Source of the DNA: Bacteroidaceae bacterium
Lineage (GTDB): Bacteria; Bacteroidota; Bacteroidia; Bacteroidales; Bacteroidaceae
Length of the DNA stretch: 39,877 nucleotides
Direction: 5' to 3'
Assembly: GCA_024400995.1 (NCBI GenBank)
Contig: JAKSLU010000010.1
Location: 1 to 39,877 of the forward strand
Below, piece after piece: positions 33,277-39,877 of this stretch. The position numbers and the translations under genes were made by a program. Position 1 is the first letter of the stretch; every line of letters begins with the position of its first letter. The notes under the pieces were generated by a model. The model did not search any database, was not told the origin of the DNA, and saw nothing but the letters and a program-made list of their open reading frames with translations.

Positions 33277-34524
33277 TCAAGAGTTGCGCGCTGCAAGTTC
33301 TATTTTGACAGTCAAACCTCCCCCTGGAGTTTGCTGCGCGACTGCCGAACCGCCATACTGCAGAGCGATATTCTTGACGATGGCGAGTCCGAGACCTGTA
33401 CCTCCGAGGCGGCGGGAGCGACCCTTGTCGATGCGATAAAAGCGCTCAAAGATATGGGGCAAGTGCTCCAGAGGAACACCCTGTCCGTTGTCGGCAAAGG
33501 TCAGCCTGTAGCGATCTCCAGCCACCTGTGCCTGCACACGAAAGTAGGTGGCACCCGTTGCATAGGCGAGCGCATTGCCAAAGATGTTGCGCACAAGGGA
33601 GTAAAGGAGCGAAGGGTCGCCCTGCATGGGCAGAGAGGCGGGCACGTTGATCTGCAGGCGCATGTGCTGCTCGCGGAACTGCTGCTCCGTCTCGTCCTCA
33701 ATCTGGCGCAGAATACCGACAAGATCGAGGGAGGTGTTGGTCGTATTGCTCGTTGGGAGTTCCTGCGCCTCATCGAGTCGGGAGAGTGTGTTCATGTCGG
33801 CGAGCAGCTGACTCATGCGCCGGCTCTGGACATGACAACGCTGGAGAAACTCCTGGCGCTTTGGCTCGGGCATGGCGGGGTGAGTGACGAGTGTCTCCAG
33901 GTAGCCCTCGATGGTGGCAGCGGGCGTCTTGAGCTCATGGGCAGCATTCTCAGTGAGCTGACGCTTGATGCGCTGCTTCTCCTGCTCGCTGTGCTCATAG
34001 CGACGGCGGAGATACATAGCCGTGGCGATGAGGGCGAGGATGCTCACCGTATAATACAGAAAGGTGTAGTCGTGCTCCAGCGACGAGGTGAGTTCGGCGG
34101 AGTATGGCACCGACGAACGCACTATGCGCGAGCCAAAGCGGGTGGCAGAATAGAAGTAGCGACTATTGTCGCCACGATCAGTGGCGGTCAGCGATGTGGC
34201 TCTCTTGATGGCATAGCCGCTGCCATTGTGGAGCGCCTCCTGTATCTCCTCACGCTGCAGGTGATTGCTCATCTGCCGCACATCGTCCTCCTCCGTGTCG
34301 GAGAGCACGTTGCCGAGGGTATCGATGACCGTCACACGGATGCCCGGATCGCCGTGGCCCTCCTCATAGCGATAGTTATTGAGTTGGAGTTGCGAGTGCA
34401 GAATATCTACACGAAAGGCATGCTCACGCCTGTACTCATAGATACCGAAGAAGAGCGTGAAGAGGCTGGCCAGTATGGTTGCCAGGAGGAATATCCTCTG
34501 GGTGAGTCGTGTCTGCTTCATCAT
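33277..34524 (-). CDS. Sensor histidine kinase (PhoR-like)
   Basis: 415 residues from the ATG at 34524 (MMKQTRLTQRIF). Two membrane helices (about 11-30 and 153-172) flank a periplasmic sensor of about 120 residues. The HisKA box ENAAHELKTP has the phosphorylated His at 196. The HATPase domain has an N box (LVRNIFGNALAYA, with Ala where Lys/Tyr is usual), ADNGQGVP, FERFYRID and GGTGLGLAIVKNI. It autophosphorylates on an outside signal and passes phosphate to the regulator just upstream. The ATG overlaps the regulator stop (ATGA), so both are translated together. The signal is unknown. Confidence 0.9.
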   Translation of the reverse strand: MMKQTRLTQRIFLLATILASLFTLFFGIYEYRREHAFRVDILHSQLQLNNYRYEEGHGDPGIRVTVIDTLGNVLSDTEEDDVRQMSNHLQREEIQEALHNGSGYAIKRATSLTATDRGDNSRYFYSATRFGSRIVRSSVPYSAELTSSLEHDYTFLYYTVSILALIATAMYLRRRYEHSEQEKQRIKRQLTENAAHELKTPAATIEGYLETLVTHPAMPEPKRQEFLQRCHVQSRRMSQLLADMNTLSRLDEAQELPTSNTTNTSLDLVGILRQIEDETEQQFREQHMRLQINVPASLPMQGDPSLLYSLVRNIFGNALAYATGATYFRVQAQVAGDRYRLTFADNGQGVPLEHLPHIFERFYRIDKGRSRRLGGTGLGLAIVKNIALQYGGSAVAQQTPGGGLTVKIELAARNS

Positions 34525-35273
34525 GTGAACATGTAACCATAGCCAAATTTGGTGCGCAGGCACTCACCGTAGCGTCCTATCTTCTTGCGGATGCGGGTGA
34601 TGTTCACATCCACTGTGCGATCGAGCACGATGGCATCGCTGGGCCATACGGTGCGGAGTATTTCCTCGCGGGAGAACACCTGCCCGGGGCGGGAGAGCAG
34701 CAGTGCCAGGAGTTCAAACTCCAACTTGGTGAAAGCCACCTCCTCGCCATCCACGCGGCACTCCTTGCGGTCGAGGTCGAGAACTACCCCACCCCTTCCA
34801 TCCATGAGCGGGGAGGGAGTATATACTATTGTGCGAGGAGACGCCTTGTCCTGCAAGGGAGTGACCTCTGGCGCCCCAGAGTGTCCTTCGCCCCTCCTCA
34901 TCACCGCCTTGACTCTGGCCTTGACCTCGCTCACGCGGAAGGGCTTGCAGATGTAGTCATCGCTGCCGAGAGCAAAGCCGTGGAGCATATCCTCCTCCAG
35001 AGTCTTGGCCGTGCAGAAGATGATAGGAATATCCCGAGTTCGTGGGTCAGCCTTGAGTTCCTCAGCCCACTCAAATCCCGACTTGGGCGTCATCATTACG
35101 TCCAGCAGGATCAGGTCTATTGAACCATTTGAACCTATTGAACTCTCCACTATTTGCTGTGCCTCGTCAGCACCTTCGGCAGTGAGTACATCGTAGCCCT
35201 CCATCTCCAGATTGAAGCGGAGGATTTCACTAATGTCGGGTTCGTCGTCAACGATCAGAATACGTTTGCTCAT
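34521..35273 (-). CDS. OmpR/PhoB-family response regulator
   Basis: 250 residues from ATG 35273 (MSKRILIVDDEPD). Receiver domain with acidic DDE (9-11), phosphorylated Asp58 in LILLDVMM, Thr/Lys in FCTAK and KPF at 110. The C-terminal winged helix contains ECRVDGEEVAFTKLEFELL, VFSREEILRTVW and RTVDVNITRIRKKI. Two odd segments are repeat-derived: SSIGSNGSID (about 44-53), from a 9-bp tandem repeat just before the Asp58 strand, and the interdomain linker (about 150-165, YTPSPLMDGRGGVV), from a C-rich palindrome. The frame is open beyond the promoter, so the later ATG is used. Pairs with the downstream kinase. Confidence 0.92.
   Translation of the reverse strand: MSKRILIVDDEPDISEILRFNLEMEGYDVLTAEGADEAQQIVESSIGSNGSIDLILLDVMMTPKSGFEWAEELKADPRTRDIPIIFCTAKTLEEDMLHGFALGSDDYICKPFRVSEVKARVKAVMRRGEGHSGAPEVTPLQDKASPRTIVYTPSPLMDGRGGVVLDLDRKECRVDGEEVAFTKLEFELLALLLSRPGQVFSREEILRTVWPSDAIVLDRTVDVNITRIRKKIGRYGECLRTKFGYGYMFT
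34784..34818. repeat. C-rich palindromic repeat inside the response regulator gene
   Basis: CTACCCCACCCCTTCC, then ATCCATGAG, then CGGGGAGGGAG: an imperfect palindrome resembling the elements at 26459-26503 and 36543-36589. It codes for the linker between receiver and DNA-binding domains. Confidence 0.5.
35120..35143. repeat. 9-bp tandem repeat TTGAACcat inside the response regulator gene
   Basis: TTGAAC occurs at 35120, 35129 and 35138, period 9 bp, so copy-number changes keep the frame. On the coding strand it encodes Ser-Ile-Gly, Ser-Asn-Gly, Ser-Ile-Asp. Confidence 0.65.
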
Positions 35274-35297
35274 GGGGATTATGCGAATTTGCGAGTG

Positions 35298-35305
35298 CAA
35301 AGTTA
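35298..35305 (-). promoter_or_regulatory. -7 box of the two-component operon
   Basis: TAACTTTG on the minus strand, 25 bp upstream of the regulator ATG (35273). The -33 region is not convincing. Confidence 0.6.
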
Positions 35306-35469
35306 CGCATAAAATGGGAGATACACGCCATATTGGCCGTAAGTTTCACAATATTGTAACATCCACCCCCTCTCCGACAGCACCCAAATCACTGATTTTG
35401 TGGCTGCAATGACATAATGTTACGATTTCGGATCACCAGTAAAAGTCTGTGTAGAGGAAAACTAGAACC

Positions 35470-35622
35470 AAGTTAAACCCCTTGAAGAGAAGGATGTCCT
35501 CCTGCGTCGGCCACTGATGCTGTAGCCGTCTGAAAATCCTTGAGCAAGCTCAGATATTTTCAGTCGCCCACAGCATCACTCTCTATCGAGAGCCTCCTTC
35601 TCTTCAAGGCGATAAACAAAGA
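35470..35622. repeat. Nested-palindrome element, copy 1
   Basis: Outer stem CCTTGAAGAGAAGGA (35480-35494) pairs perfectly with TCCTTCTCTTCAAGG (35595-35609). Inner stems are TGATGCTGT (35515-35523) with ACAGCATCA (35570-35578), and CTGAAAAT (35530-35537) with ATTTTCAG (35556-35563). The tip is TGAG-CAAG-CTCA. Between outer and inner stems are two side arms; the right one (35579-35594) is itself a hairpin, CTCTC-TAT-CGAGAG. The flank GGCGATAAACAAAG matches, in reverse complement, the left flank of copy 2. Confidence 0.85.
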
Positions 35623-35636
35623 TAAACTGCAGGCAC

Positions 35637-35701
35637 GTCTGTGAGATCTGTGAAATCTGTGGGAGGTTTATGGCCCACAGATTTCACAGATTGTCACAGA
35701 T
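35637..35701. repeat. ATCTGTG-family palindromic repeat, copy 1
   Basis: ATCTGTGAAATCTGTGGG (35646-35663) pairs perfectly with CCCACAGATTTCACAGAT (35674-35691) around AGGTTTATGG. A second copy lies inverted at 36030-36096. Confidence 0.85.
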
Positions 35702-35715
35702 CGATTCGCGTTTCA

Positions 35716-35784
35716 ACTTGTGGCACCTTAGGTGCTTTTGACTTGAACACGAATTATCACGAATGAGCCACGAATTATCAAAAA
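35716..35784. repeat. ATTCGTG-family composite repeat, copy B
   Basis: CTTGTGGCACCTTAGGTGCT, then TTTTGACTTGAA, then CACGAATTATCACGAATG and CACGAATTATC. The first 30 bp are the reverse complement of 4780-4809 with one mismatch; the tail matches 4829-4860 in the direct orientation. Confidence 0.75.
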
Positions 35785-35829
35785 TATTTATTTGCTATAG
35801 GTTTGACACGACCTAGGAATGGGTTTATA

Positions 35830-35982
35830 TATTGTTTATCGCCTTCGACTTGATGCAATACCCGTAGGGTGATGATGGAGGTGGAGCAAAGACTGGGGAG
35901 CCGTAGGCTTACTGAGGATTTGCTACACCTCCTGCATCAATGGCTCGATAGAGACATTTGCATCAAGCCGAAGGGGTGTATG
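35830..35982. repeat. Nested-palindrome element, copy 2
   Basis: Outer stem CCTTCGACTTGATGCAA (35842-35858) pairs with TTGCATCAAGCCGAAGG (35958-35974), one mismatch. The inner stem GGAGGTGGAGCAAA (35877-35890) pairs with TTTGCTACACCTCC (35919-35932), one mismatch, and extends to TGATG/CATCA. The tip contains AGCC-GTA-GGCT. Side arms are ACCC-GTA-GGGT on the left and GGCTCGATAGAGACA on the right, the latter nearly the reverse complement of the right arm of copy 1. Left flank TTGTTTATCGCCTT and right end AAGGGGT are shared with copy 1 in inverted orientation. Confidence 0.85.
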
Positions 35983-36029
35983 GCGGTTTTTGTCAGAAAC
36001 GACAGACACCGCTGAGCCCAGTGGGGTAT

Positions 36030-36096
36030 AATCTGTGATAATCTGTGCAATCTGTGGGCCATAAACCTCCCACAAATCCCACAGATCTCACAGAGG
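36030..36096. repeat. ATCTGTG-family palindromic repeat, copy 2 (inverted)
   Basis: The reverse complement of this stretch runs CTCTGTGAGATCTGTGGG, then GTGGGAGGTTTATGGCCC, then ACAGATTGCACAGATTATC, matching the copy at 35637-35701 over about 60 bp with few changes. Confidence 0.8.
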
Positions 36097-36193
36097 GTGA
36101 AACCCTCGCGTTAAAGCAAAGAGCACTAAAGGTGCTGGGTATGTGACCAGGAACGGGTCCGCCATTGAACGCCTACAGGGCTCTTTTTGCGCA

Positions 36194-36253
36194 ACTATCA
36201 ACACCCACAATGCACTGGACTGCTGATAGTTAATGCCATCTAGTGTTGATAGT
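36194..36253. repeat. Inverted repeat ACTATCAACAC / GTGTTGATAGT
   Basis: An 11-bp perfect pair (36194-36204 and 36243-36253) encloses about 38 nt with a third TGATAGTT copy (36224-36231), so alternative pairings are possible. No U-tract. Confidence 0.65.
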
Positions 36254-36299
36254 GTTGATGTCTTTCTGGAAAATTTTACACCTATACCCCGTCCCTCAT

Positions 36300-36475
36300 T
36301 AGTCGGCAACTACGAAGAATTAGTCGGCAACTAATTTTCCGTAGTCGCCGACTAGTTTTTCCTAGTCCTAGGACTAGTGCGCACCAGTGTATAGGGTAGC
36401 GAGTCATAGTGTATAGACTAGTAGTCTGTAAAGTCTAAAAGGTTACTATCCGCATGGCAGGGCTGAAAGCCCTAT
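36300..36475. repeat. CTAGTCCTAG / AGTGTATAG repeat cluster
   Basis: TAGTCGGCAACTA stands twice (36300, 36321) and its TAGTCGGC core pairs with GCCGACTA (36347-36354), followed by GTTTTTCC. Next comes the perfect 16-bp palindrome CTAGTCCTAGGACTAG (36362-36377), then GTGCGCACCAGTGTATAG, CATAGTGTATAGACTAG and, after a CAGGGCT/AGCCCT hairpin, ATAGTGTATAGGGC. The order CTAGGACTAGTG followed by AGTGTATAG units mirrors, in reverse complement, the tandem repeat at 17936-18010. Confidence 0.7.
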
Positions 36476-36542
36476 AGTGTATAGGGCAAACGACCGTAGG
36501 GAGTGACGCCCTAGGTTAGTTAGCAAGCACGCTAGGAGTATC

Positions 36543-36589
36543 GCTCCCCCTCGGGGGAGCTGTCAGCGCAGCTGACTGAGGGGGCGTAG
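36543..36589. repeat. Y-shaped C-rich palindromic repeat, intergenic
   Basis: GCTCCCCC-TC-GGGGGAGC (36543-36560) is followed by GTCAGC-GCA-GCTGAC (36562-36576) and TGAGGGGGCGTAG: two hairpins between C-rich and G-rich ends, a common Bacteroidales intergenic repeat form. Confidence 0.75.
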
Positions 36590-36700
36590 GTTCGGGCTGG
36601 AGATTGCCGCGTTGCGGCAACTCATAGCGCAGGTCATAGTTACATATATAATGCGACATACGCACTCTTTCTGCGATAAGTTTCACAGAGATGTAATATC

Positions 36701-38080
36701 TCACTTATCTACCAACCGCGGCATCTGCGAGATAGCATAGAGCGGGCAAATGGTGATGTGGCGTACGGCATTATTTGCCTTTTCGTCGATGTAGTCGAAT
36801 GTCCCAAAGTTCTCCAGGGAACAACGGACAGCCTGCGTAATCTTCTTCTCGCGCATGAAGTCCCAGAGACTCTTCATCCCTCCCTGAACTCCAGCCTTCA
36901 CCTCCACTGGCATAACCTGAGAATGCCAAGGTATAATGTAATCAATCTCTGCCAGAGAGTTCTTGGATTGACGCACCCAATAGTATTGTTCATGCCGAAG
37001 ATTAGGAGACAGATAATGCAGATACTCTAATCCTGCCAGCATTTCTGCCACAGTACCCTTGTTCACAAGTTCAGCAGCAGTTGCCGTAAGAATATGCGTC
37101 GTAATCTCCGTCGTGTCGCCAGTGGTCATGTTTAGTAGTCGGAGCATTAATCCTGTGTCCAGGAGCAACATCTTGCGAATGGTCGGTTCGCACTCGCCCC
37201 CCAGAGGTAAGCCATTTGCACTGGTGTGCATCACTGGAACAACGATTCCTGCCTTGATAAGCATCTCTAGCGCTTTCTTCACCTCATATGAGGTATAGTT
37301 GCCAGGCACCTGAGCATAAACAAACTTCTTGGTAACCTGAGTAGCAGCACTTCGCATTGTCTGTCTAAGCAGAACGGGGTCCACCTTTTTCCTGTATTTG
37401 GGGAAGTCATCCTCATAACCCATCAGGATATCATCCTGCACTTCCTGGCACTGCAGAAAGTCGTGTGTCTCCACCCATTTTACCACACTTTCAGGCATAC
37501 CACCCACGAGCATGTAGGTGCGAAGATAATCAATCAGCTGAGTATAAATAATTTCGTCTAGAGGATTGTCTTCGTTCGCCTGATTTCGCAAGTCGAGCAA
37601 CGCCTGTTCGCCATTTGCCATGAGGAACTCGTCAAATGTCATAGGATACATAAACATAGAGTGTATGCGTCCCACGCCAAATGTCGGCAACTCATCCAAA
37701 GCAAACTCGAGCAAGGAACCTGCGGCCACCACATGCAGGCCAGGCATATCTTCGCGAAAATAGCGCAACGCCATAATGGCTTGCGGACAATCCTGCACTT
37801 CGTCAAGAAAAAGGAGAGTCTTACCCTCTTCCACGGAAGTCTTCGACATTGCTGCAATCAGAGGTGCGATGCGCTTAACATCTAGGTCTTTTTCAAAAAG
37901 AGACCTGTAAGCAGGTTGCTTCTCAAAGTTGATTTCAATATAATGTTCAAACTGCTCACCCAGATGTCGTATAGCTGTGGATTTTCCCACCTGTCGTGCA
38001 CCTCTCAGGAGCAAGGGCTTGTGCTCTTTTTTTTGAGCCCATTCAAGCAAATATTCATCTATAATCCGACGATAATACAT
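36701..38080 (-). CDS. AAA-family ATPase with DUF4143 domain
   Basis: 459 residues from ATG 38080 (MYYRRIIDEYLLEW). N-terminal AAA_14-type P-loop ATPase: Walker A RGARQVGKST (26-35), Walker B LLFLDEVQD (89-97) and sensor-like VVAAGSLLEFAL. The C-terminal DUF4143 half has KKFVYAQVPGNYTSYEVKKA, and a nuclease-like stretch WVRQSKNSLAEIDYIIPW, then VMPVEVKAG, resembling the D...ExK core of PD-(D/E)XK folds. Such genes are numerous, variable and of unclear function in Bacteroidales. The upstream ATG (38128) lies beyond the promoter and is rejected. It stands alone, preceded by tandem repeats. Confidence 0.85.
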   Translation of the reverse strand: MYYRRIIDEYLLEWAQKKEHKPLLLRGARQVGKSTAIRHLGEQFEHYIEINFEKQPAYRSLFEKDLDVKRIAPLIAAMSKTSVEEGKTLLFLDEVQDCPQAIMALRYFREDMPGLHVVAAGSLLEFALDELPTFGVGRIHSMFMYPMTFDEFLMANGEQALLDLRNQANEDNPLDEIIYTQLIDYLRTYMLVGGMPESVVKWVETHDFLQCQEVQDDILMGYEDDFPKYRKKVDPVLLRQTMRSAATQVTKKFVYAQVPGNYTSYEVKKALEMLIKAGIVVPVMHTSANGLPLGGECEPTIRKMLLLDTGLMLRLLNMTTGDTTEITTHILTATAAELVNKGTVAEMLAGLEYLHYLSPNLRHEQYYWVRQSKNSLAEIDYIIPWHSQVMPVEVKAGVQGGMKSLWDFMREKKITQAVRCSLENFGTFDYIDEKANNAVRHITICPLYAISQMPRLVDK

Positions 38081-38101
38081 AAAGCTCTGATTTTTCGGGC
38101 A

Positions 38102-38133
38102 CAAAATTACACTTTTTTTATTTTCCAAACAAA
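38102..38133 (-). promoter_or_regulatory. Promoter of the AAA/DUF4143 ATPase gene
   Basis: TTTG (38133-38130), a 20-bp spacer and TAATTTTG (38109-38102) on the minus strand; start near 38096, about 15 nt before the ATG. The -33 element is the edge of the first 33-bp repeat unit. Confidence 0.7.
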
Positions 38134-38236
38134 TAATTCACAAGTTTTTACGATTTTCCAAACAAATAATCCGCCAGTTTTTACGATTTTCCAAAGAAAT
38201 AATCCGCCAGTTTTTACGATTTTCCAAAGAAAAATG
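38125..38236. repeat. 33-bp tandem repeat overlapping the ATPase promoter
   Basis: Three complete 33-bp units start with CCAAA(C/G)AAATAAT at 38125, 38158 and 38191, plus a 13-bp partial unit at 38224. Units 2 and 3 differ at one base; unit 1 differs at a few. On the minus strand every unit carries TTTGG and CGTAAAAACT. Confidence 0.9.
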
Positions 38237-38286
38237 TTATTTGGGATAGATATTCTGCTCTAAGCCAAAAGTTACAATCGCCTAAT

Positions 38287-38327
38287 CCAAAAGCTCCCGC
38301 CACTATCCTCACGGACGGTGGCGGGAG
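38287..38327 (-). terminator. Terminator of the discoidin-domain gene
   Basis: On the minus strand CTCCCGCCAC and GTGGCGGGAG form a perfect 10-bp stem with a 14-nt loop, followed by CTTTTGG (38293-38287). It lies 39 bp after the stop codon. The U-tract is short. Confidence 0.7.
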
Positions 38328-38365
38328 TGATGCATCATTTCTTGTTAACTAATACACCATTGGTG

Positions 38366-39877
38366 TTATGGGGTCGTAATTTTTAGTTCAAGGAGGAAGT
38401 TGCGGCATTCGCCCTGACACTTAGCGTCGCCCTTGATGTACCAATTTACTTCAATTGGATTGCCCTGGGGATAGTGATTGGCAAGCCACTCAAAGTCGCC
38501 AGTTACCACCATCCCGTTGGGATAGCAGATGGAAGCAGCATAGCCGGGAATCTTGCCGAGGATATGATAGAGTTGTCGGTTTTCCTTTGACAGGAAGTCC
38601 TCCCTACTGCGGCAGGTGGAATAGAAGTATTTCGTCACGCGCTCATTGATGCTCTGCACCACAGCATTGTCGGTAGTAGAACCATTGTCTTTGTAGAAGT
38701 AGGTGAGGGCTTTTATTTGTTCAATGAGATTGGCGGGAGTTTCCGCATTAGTTCTCTTGATGGCAGAACGCACCTTGTCGGCAACTCCGCTTGAGGTGCC
38801 TAGATGCTCATTGAATGCCCTCTCGTAGTGTTTCTCTGTGAGCGGGCCATAGAGGTTGAAAACGCGGAACTTCACGACGGCGTTTTTCTTGGCGCGCCCA
38901 TCCCAGGCGCGACCTTCCACGACCAGATCGCTGCAACCAGGCACTTCGAGCCACCACTCCACGCCTTCGCACGTGCGGTAGTTCACGTTGTACGAATCCT
39001 GCTGGCGCACCACGACGTAGTTGCGGCCTTTGCCGCCCACGACGAAAGGGTCGAGTTCCTCTGCGTAGTACATGCTGAGCCGCTTGCTCTCTTCGAGGGG
39101 ACCAAACTCGAGCGGGCTTGATGATTTGAAGCCGCCCATGGCGCTCTCCATGAGTTTGTCGTAAGTCTCGAGAATTCTCAAGACGTACTGCACGACAGCC
39201 TCTCTGTCCTTTTCCTTGTAGTAGGGCATCGTGTAGGTGTTGACGTTGAGGTAGTAGAGTGAGTCGAGGCGGTCGTGGCCCCTTTCGCTACTACTACCCG
39301 TGTAGAAGTTGTAGGGATGATCATCGAGCAGATTCTGGCGCGAGAATACCTGCACCTTGCTTGAGGTAGAGATGGGATTAGCGGAAGCAACCGTCAGTGC
39401 ATTTTCCTGAGAAGTGTCGAGAGTAAGTCGAAACTCGCTCATGTGCCAAAAGCCCTCTTGCAGATAGCCGTTGGTCTGGTCGCAGTAGAAGCGGAGGTAC
39501 TTGGACTTTTGGTCCAAATGGAAGGTGGCCGACGGGAGAGGGTCAATGCCGAAGGCCACGCTCTGCCGCTCGTATGGGAACTGCATCTGCCCCACGTTGA
39601 CGTAGTTCGTGCCGTCGCTGCTGGCCTCTACGCTGATGAGGACGGGGTGATTGTTCAGCGTACCCTGGCGCCGGCCGATGGTGGCCGTCACGTCGCCCTT
39701 GACAGGTTCGTGGAGCTCAACCTGGAGATAGTGGCTGTGCGGCTGCACTCTGCCGTGGTGCCAATCCGAATGCCAGAAGGTCTTCAGGTCGCCGTCGATG
39801 AGATTCTTGAGGCTGCCTTCCTGGCTGTCGGTGAAGGGGCTGGAAAGCTGGCTGAGGCGGGTGATGAGCATCTCCTG
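38366..39877 (-). CDS. Discoidin (F5/8 type C)-domain protein, 5' end outside the window
   Basis: At least 503 codons; the frame is still open at the window edge, so the start is not seen and the Met at 39871 is probably internal. The first 160 residues visible form a carbohydrate-binding discoidin-like domain: LSSPFTDSQEGSLKNLIDGD, then TFWHSDWH, YLQVELHEPVKGD and FWHMSEFRLTL. The rest (about 190-501) is mixed alpha/beta with a helical stretch (EAVVQYVLRILETYDKLMES) and ends in FLLELKITTP without a known sorting domain. It is probably part of a large exported surface protein; partners are not visible. A terminator follows. Confidence 0.75.
   Translation of the reverse strand, partial: QEMLITRLSQLSSPFTDSQEGSLKNLIDGDLKTFWHSDWHHGRVQPHSHYLQVELHEPVKGDVTATIGRRQGTLNNHPVLISVEASSDGTNYVNVGQMQFPYERQSVAFGIDPLPSATFHLDQKSKYLRFYCDQTNGYLQEGFWHMSEFRLTLDTSQENALTVASANPISTSSKVQVFSRQNLLDDHPYNFYTGSSSERGHDRLDSLYYLNVNTYTMPYYKEKDREAVVQYVLRILETYDKLMESAMGGFKSSSPLEFGPLEESKRLSMYYAEELDPFVVGGKGRNYVVVRQQDSYNVNYRTCEGVEWWLEVPGCSDLVVEGRAWDGRAKKNAVVKFRVFNLYGPLTEKHYERAFNEHLGTSSGVADKVRSAIKRTNAETPANLIEQIKALTYFYKDNGSTTDNAVVQSINERVTKYFYSTCRSREDFLSKENRQLYHILGKIPGYAASICYPNGMVVTGDFEWLANHYPQGNPIEVNWYIKGDAKCQGECRNFLLELKITTP

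Larger units (their letters stand above)
35306..36700. other. 1.4-kb gene-free, palindrome-rich intergenic region
   Basis: I find no credible gene. The longest open frame (73 codons on the minus strand, 36088-36309) crosses several palindromes and looks like chance. Instead the region holds at least five repeat families, given as separate entries. The stretch before the first element (35306-35470) and the last part (36590-36700, with TGCCGC-GTT-GCGGCA at 36608-36622) carry nothing further I can name. Confidence 0.75.

Noticed and set aside
36088-36309. 73-codon ORF on the minus strand
   Set aside because: It crosses several palindromic repeats, has no promoter and shows no protein-like pattern.
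38125-38236. CRISPR-like array
   Set aside because: The units follow one another directly with no spacers, and no cas gene is in the window.
37916-38263. 115-codon ORF on the plus strand
   Set aside because: Its repeated peptide is the translation of the 33-bp DNA repeats, and the rest is antisense to the ATPase gene.

Overview
The window looks like chromosomal DNA of a Bacteroidales bacterium, most like Prevotellaceae. Four things point there. Promoters follow the Bacteroidetes pattern (TTTG/TTG, about 20 bp, then TAnnTTTG). There are no Shine-Dalgarno-like start regions. The gene families are typical of the phylum: TamL/TamB, DUF6452/DUF6048, serine palmitoyltransferase, HU-like DNA-binding protein, VirE/VapE protein, AAA/DUF4143 ATPase. 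Coding regions are rich in C or G at third codon positions. Species cannot be fixed from the sequence alone.

Layout. 1-3.5 kb is mobile or phage debris: a VirE-type primase/ATPase gene, a small Cys-rich ORF, and fragments of phage-like genes, one a piece of a Mu-F-like head protein. 3.5-4.6 kb holds a REP-associated (Y1/RAYT) transposase with an extra C-terminal domain, abutting the truncated head gene. 5.1-9.7 kb is housekeeping: HU-like protein, GH25 muramidase plus ispE, a leftward tRNA-Ser(GCT)/tRNA-Glu(CTC) pair, and aspS. 9.7-19.8 kb is a leftward cluster: flippase-like membrane protein, rsmA, tamB, tamL and an NhaC-type antiporter. 19.9-24.3 kb is a rightward operon: an uncharacterised protein, dnaX, a SlyD-like isomerase and aroC. 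24.3-28.2 kb is leftward: a TRIC/YicG channel protein, a fused NfnA/NfnB-type (PyrK-like plus GltD-like) flavoprotein, and a YtxH/holin-like/small-protein operon. 28.4-33.0 kb is rightward: serine palmitoyltransferase, a membrane GT2 glycosyltransferase, DUF6452 and DUF6048 envelope proteins, and a GH20 hexosaminidase. 33.3-35.3 kb is a two-component system. 36.7-38.1 kb is an AAA/DUF4143 ATPase. 38.4 kb to the edge is a discoidin-domain protein that runs out of the window.

How the genes connect. Many products serve the envelope: TamB/TamL, sphingolipid synthesis, lipid-linked sugar transfer, muramidase, hexosaminidase. The main accessory interest is repeats. A 1.4-kb gene-free stretch (35.3-36.7 kb) is packed with palindromic elements. 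Two of these are about 150-bp nested palindromes that share end sequences and architecture but have different, still self-complementary, stems. Related small repeats lie beside the RAYT transposase and upstream of tamB. Others sit inside coding sequence, where they are translated as linkers in the flavoprotein and the response regulator.

Limits. No database or folding program was used. Family names come from recognised motifs; repeat and promoter calls come from reading the bases.
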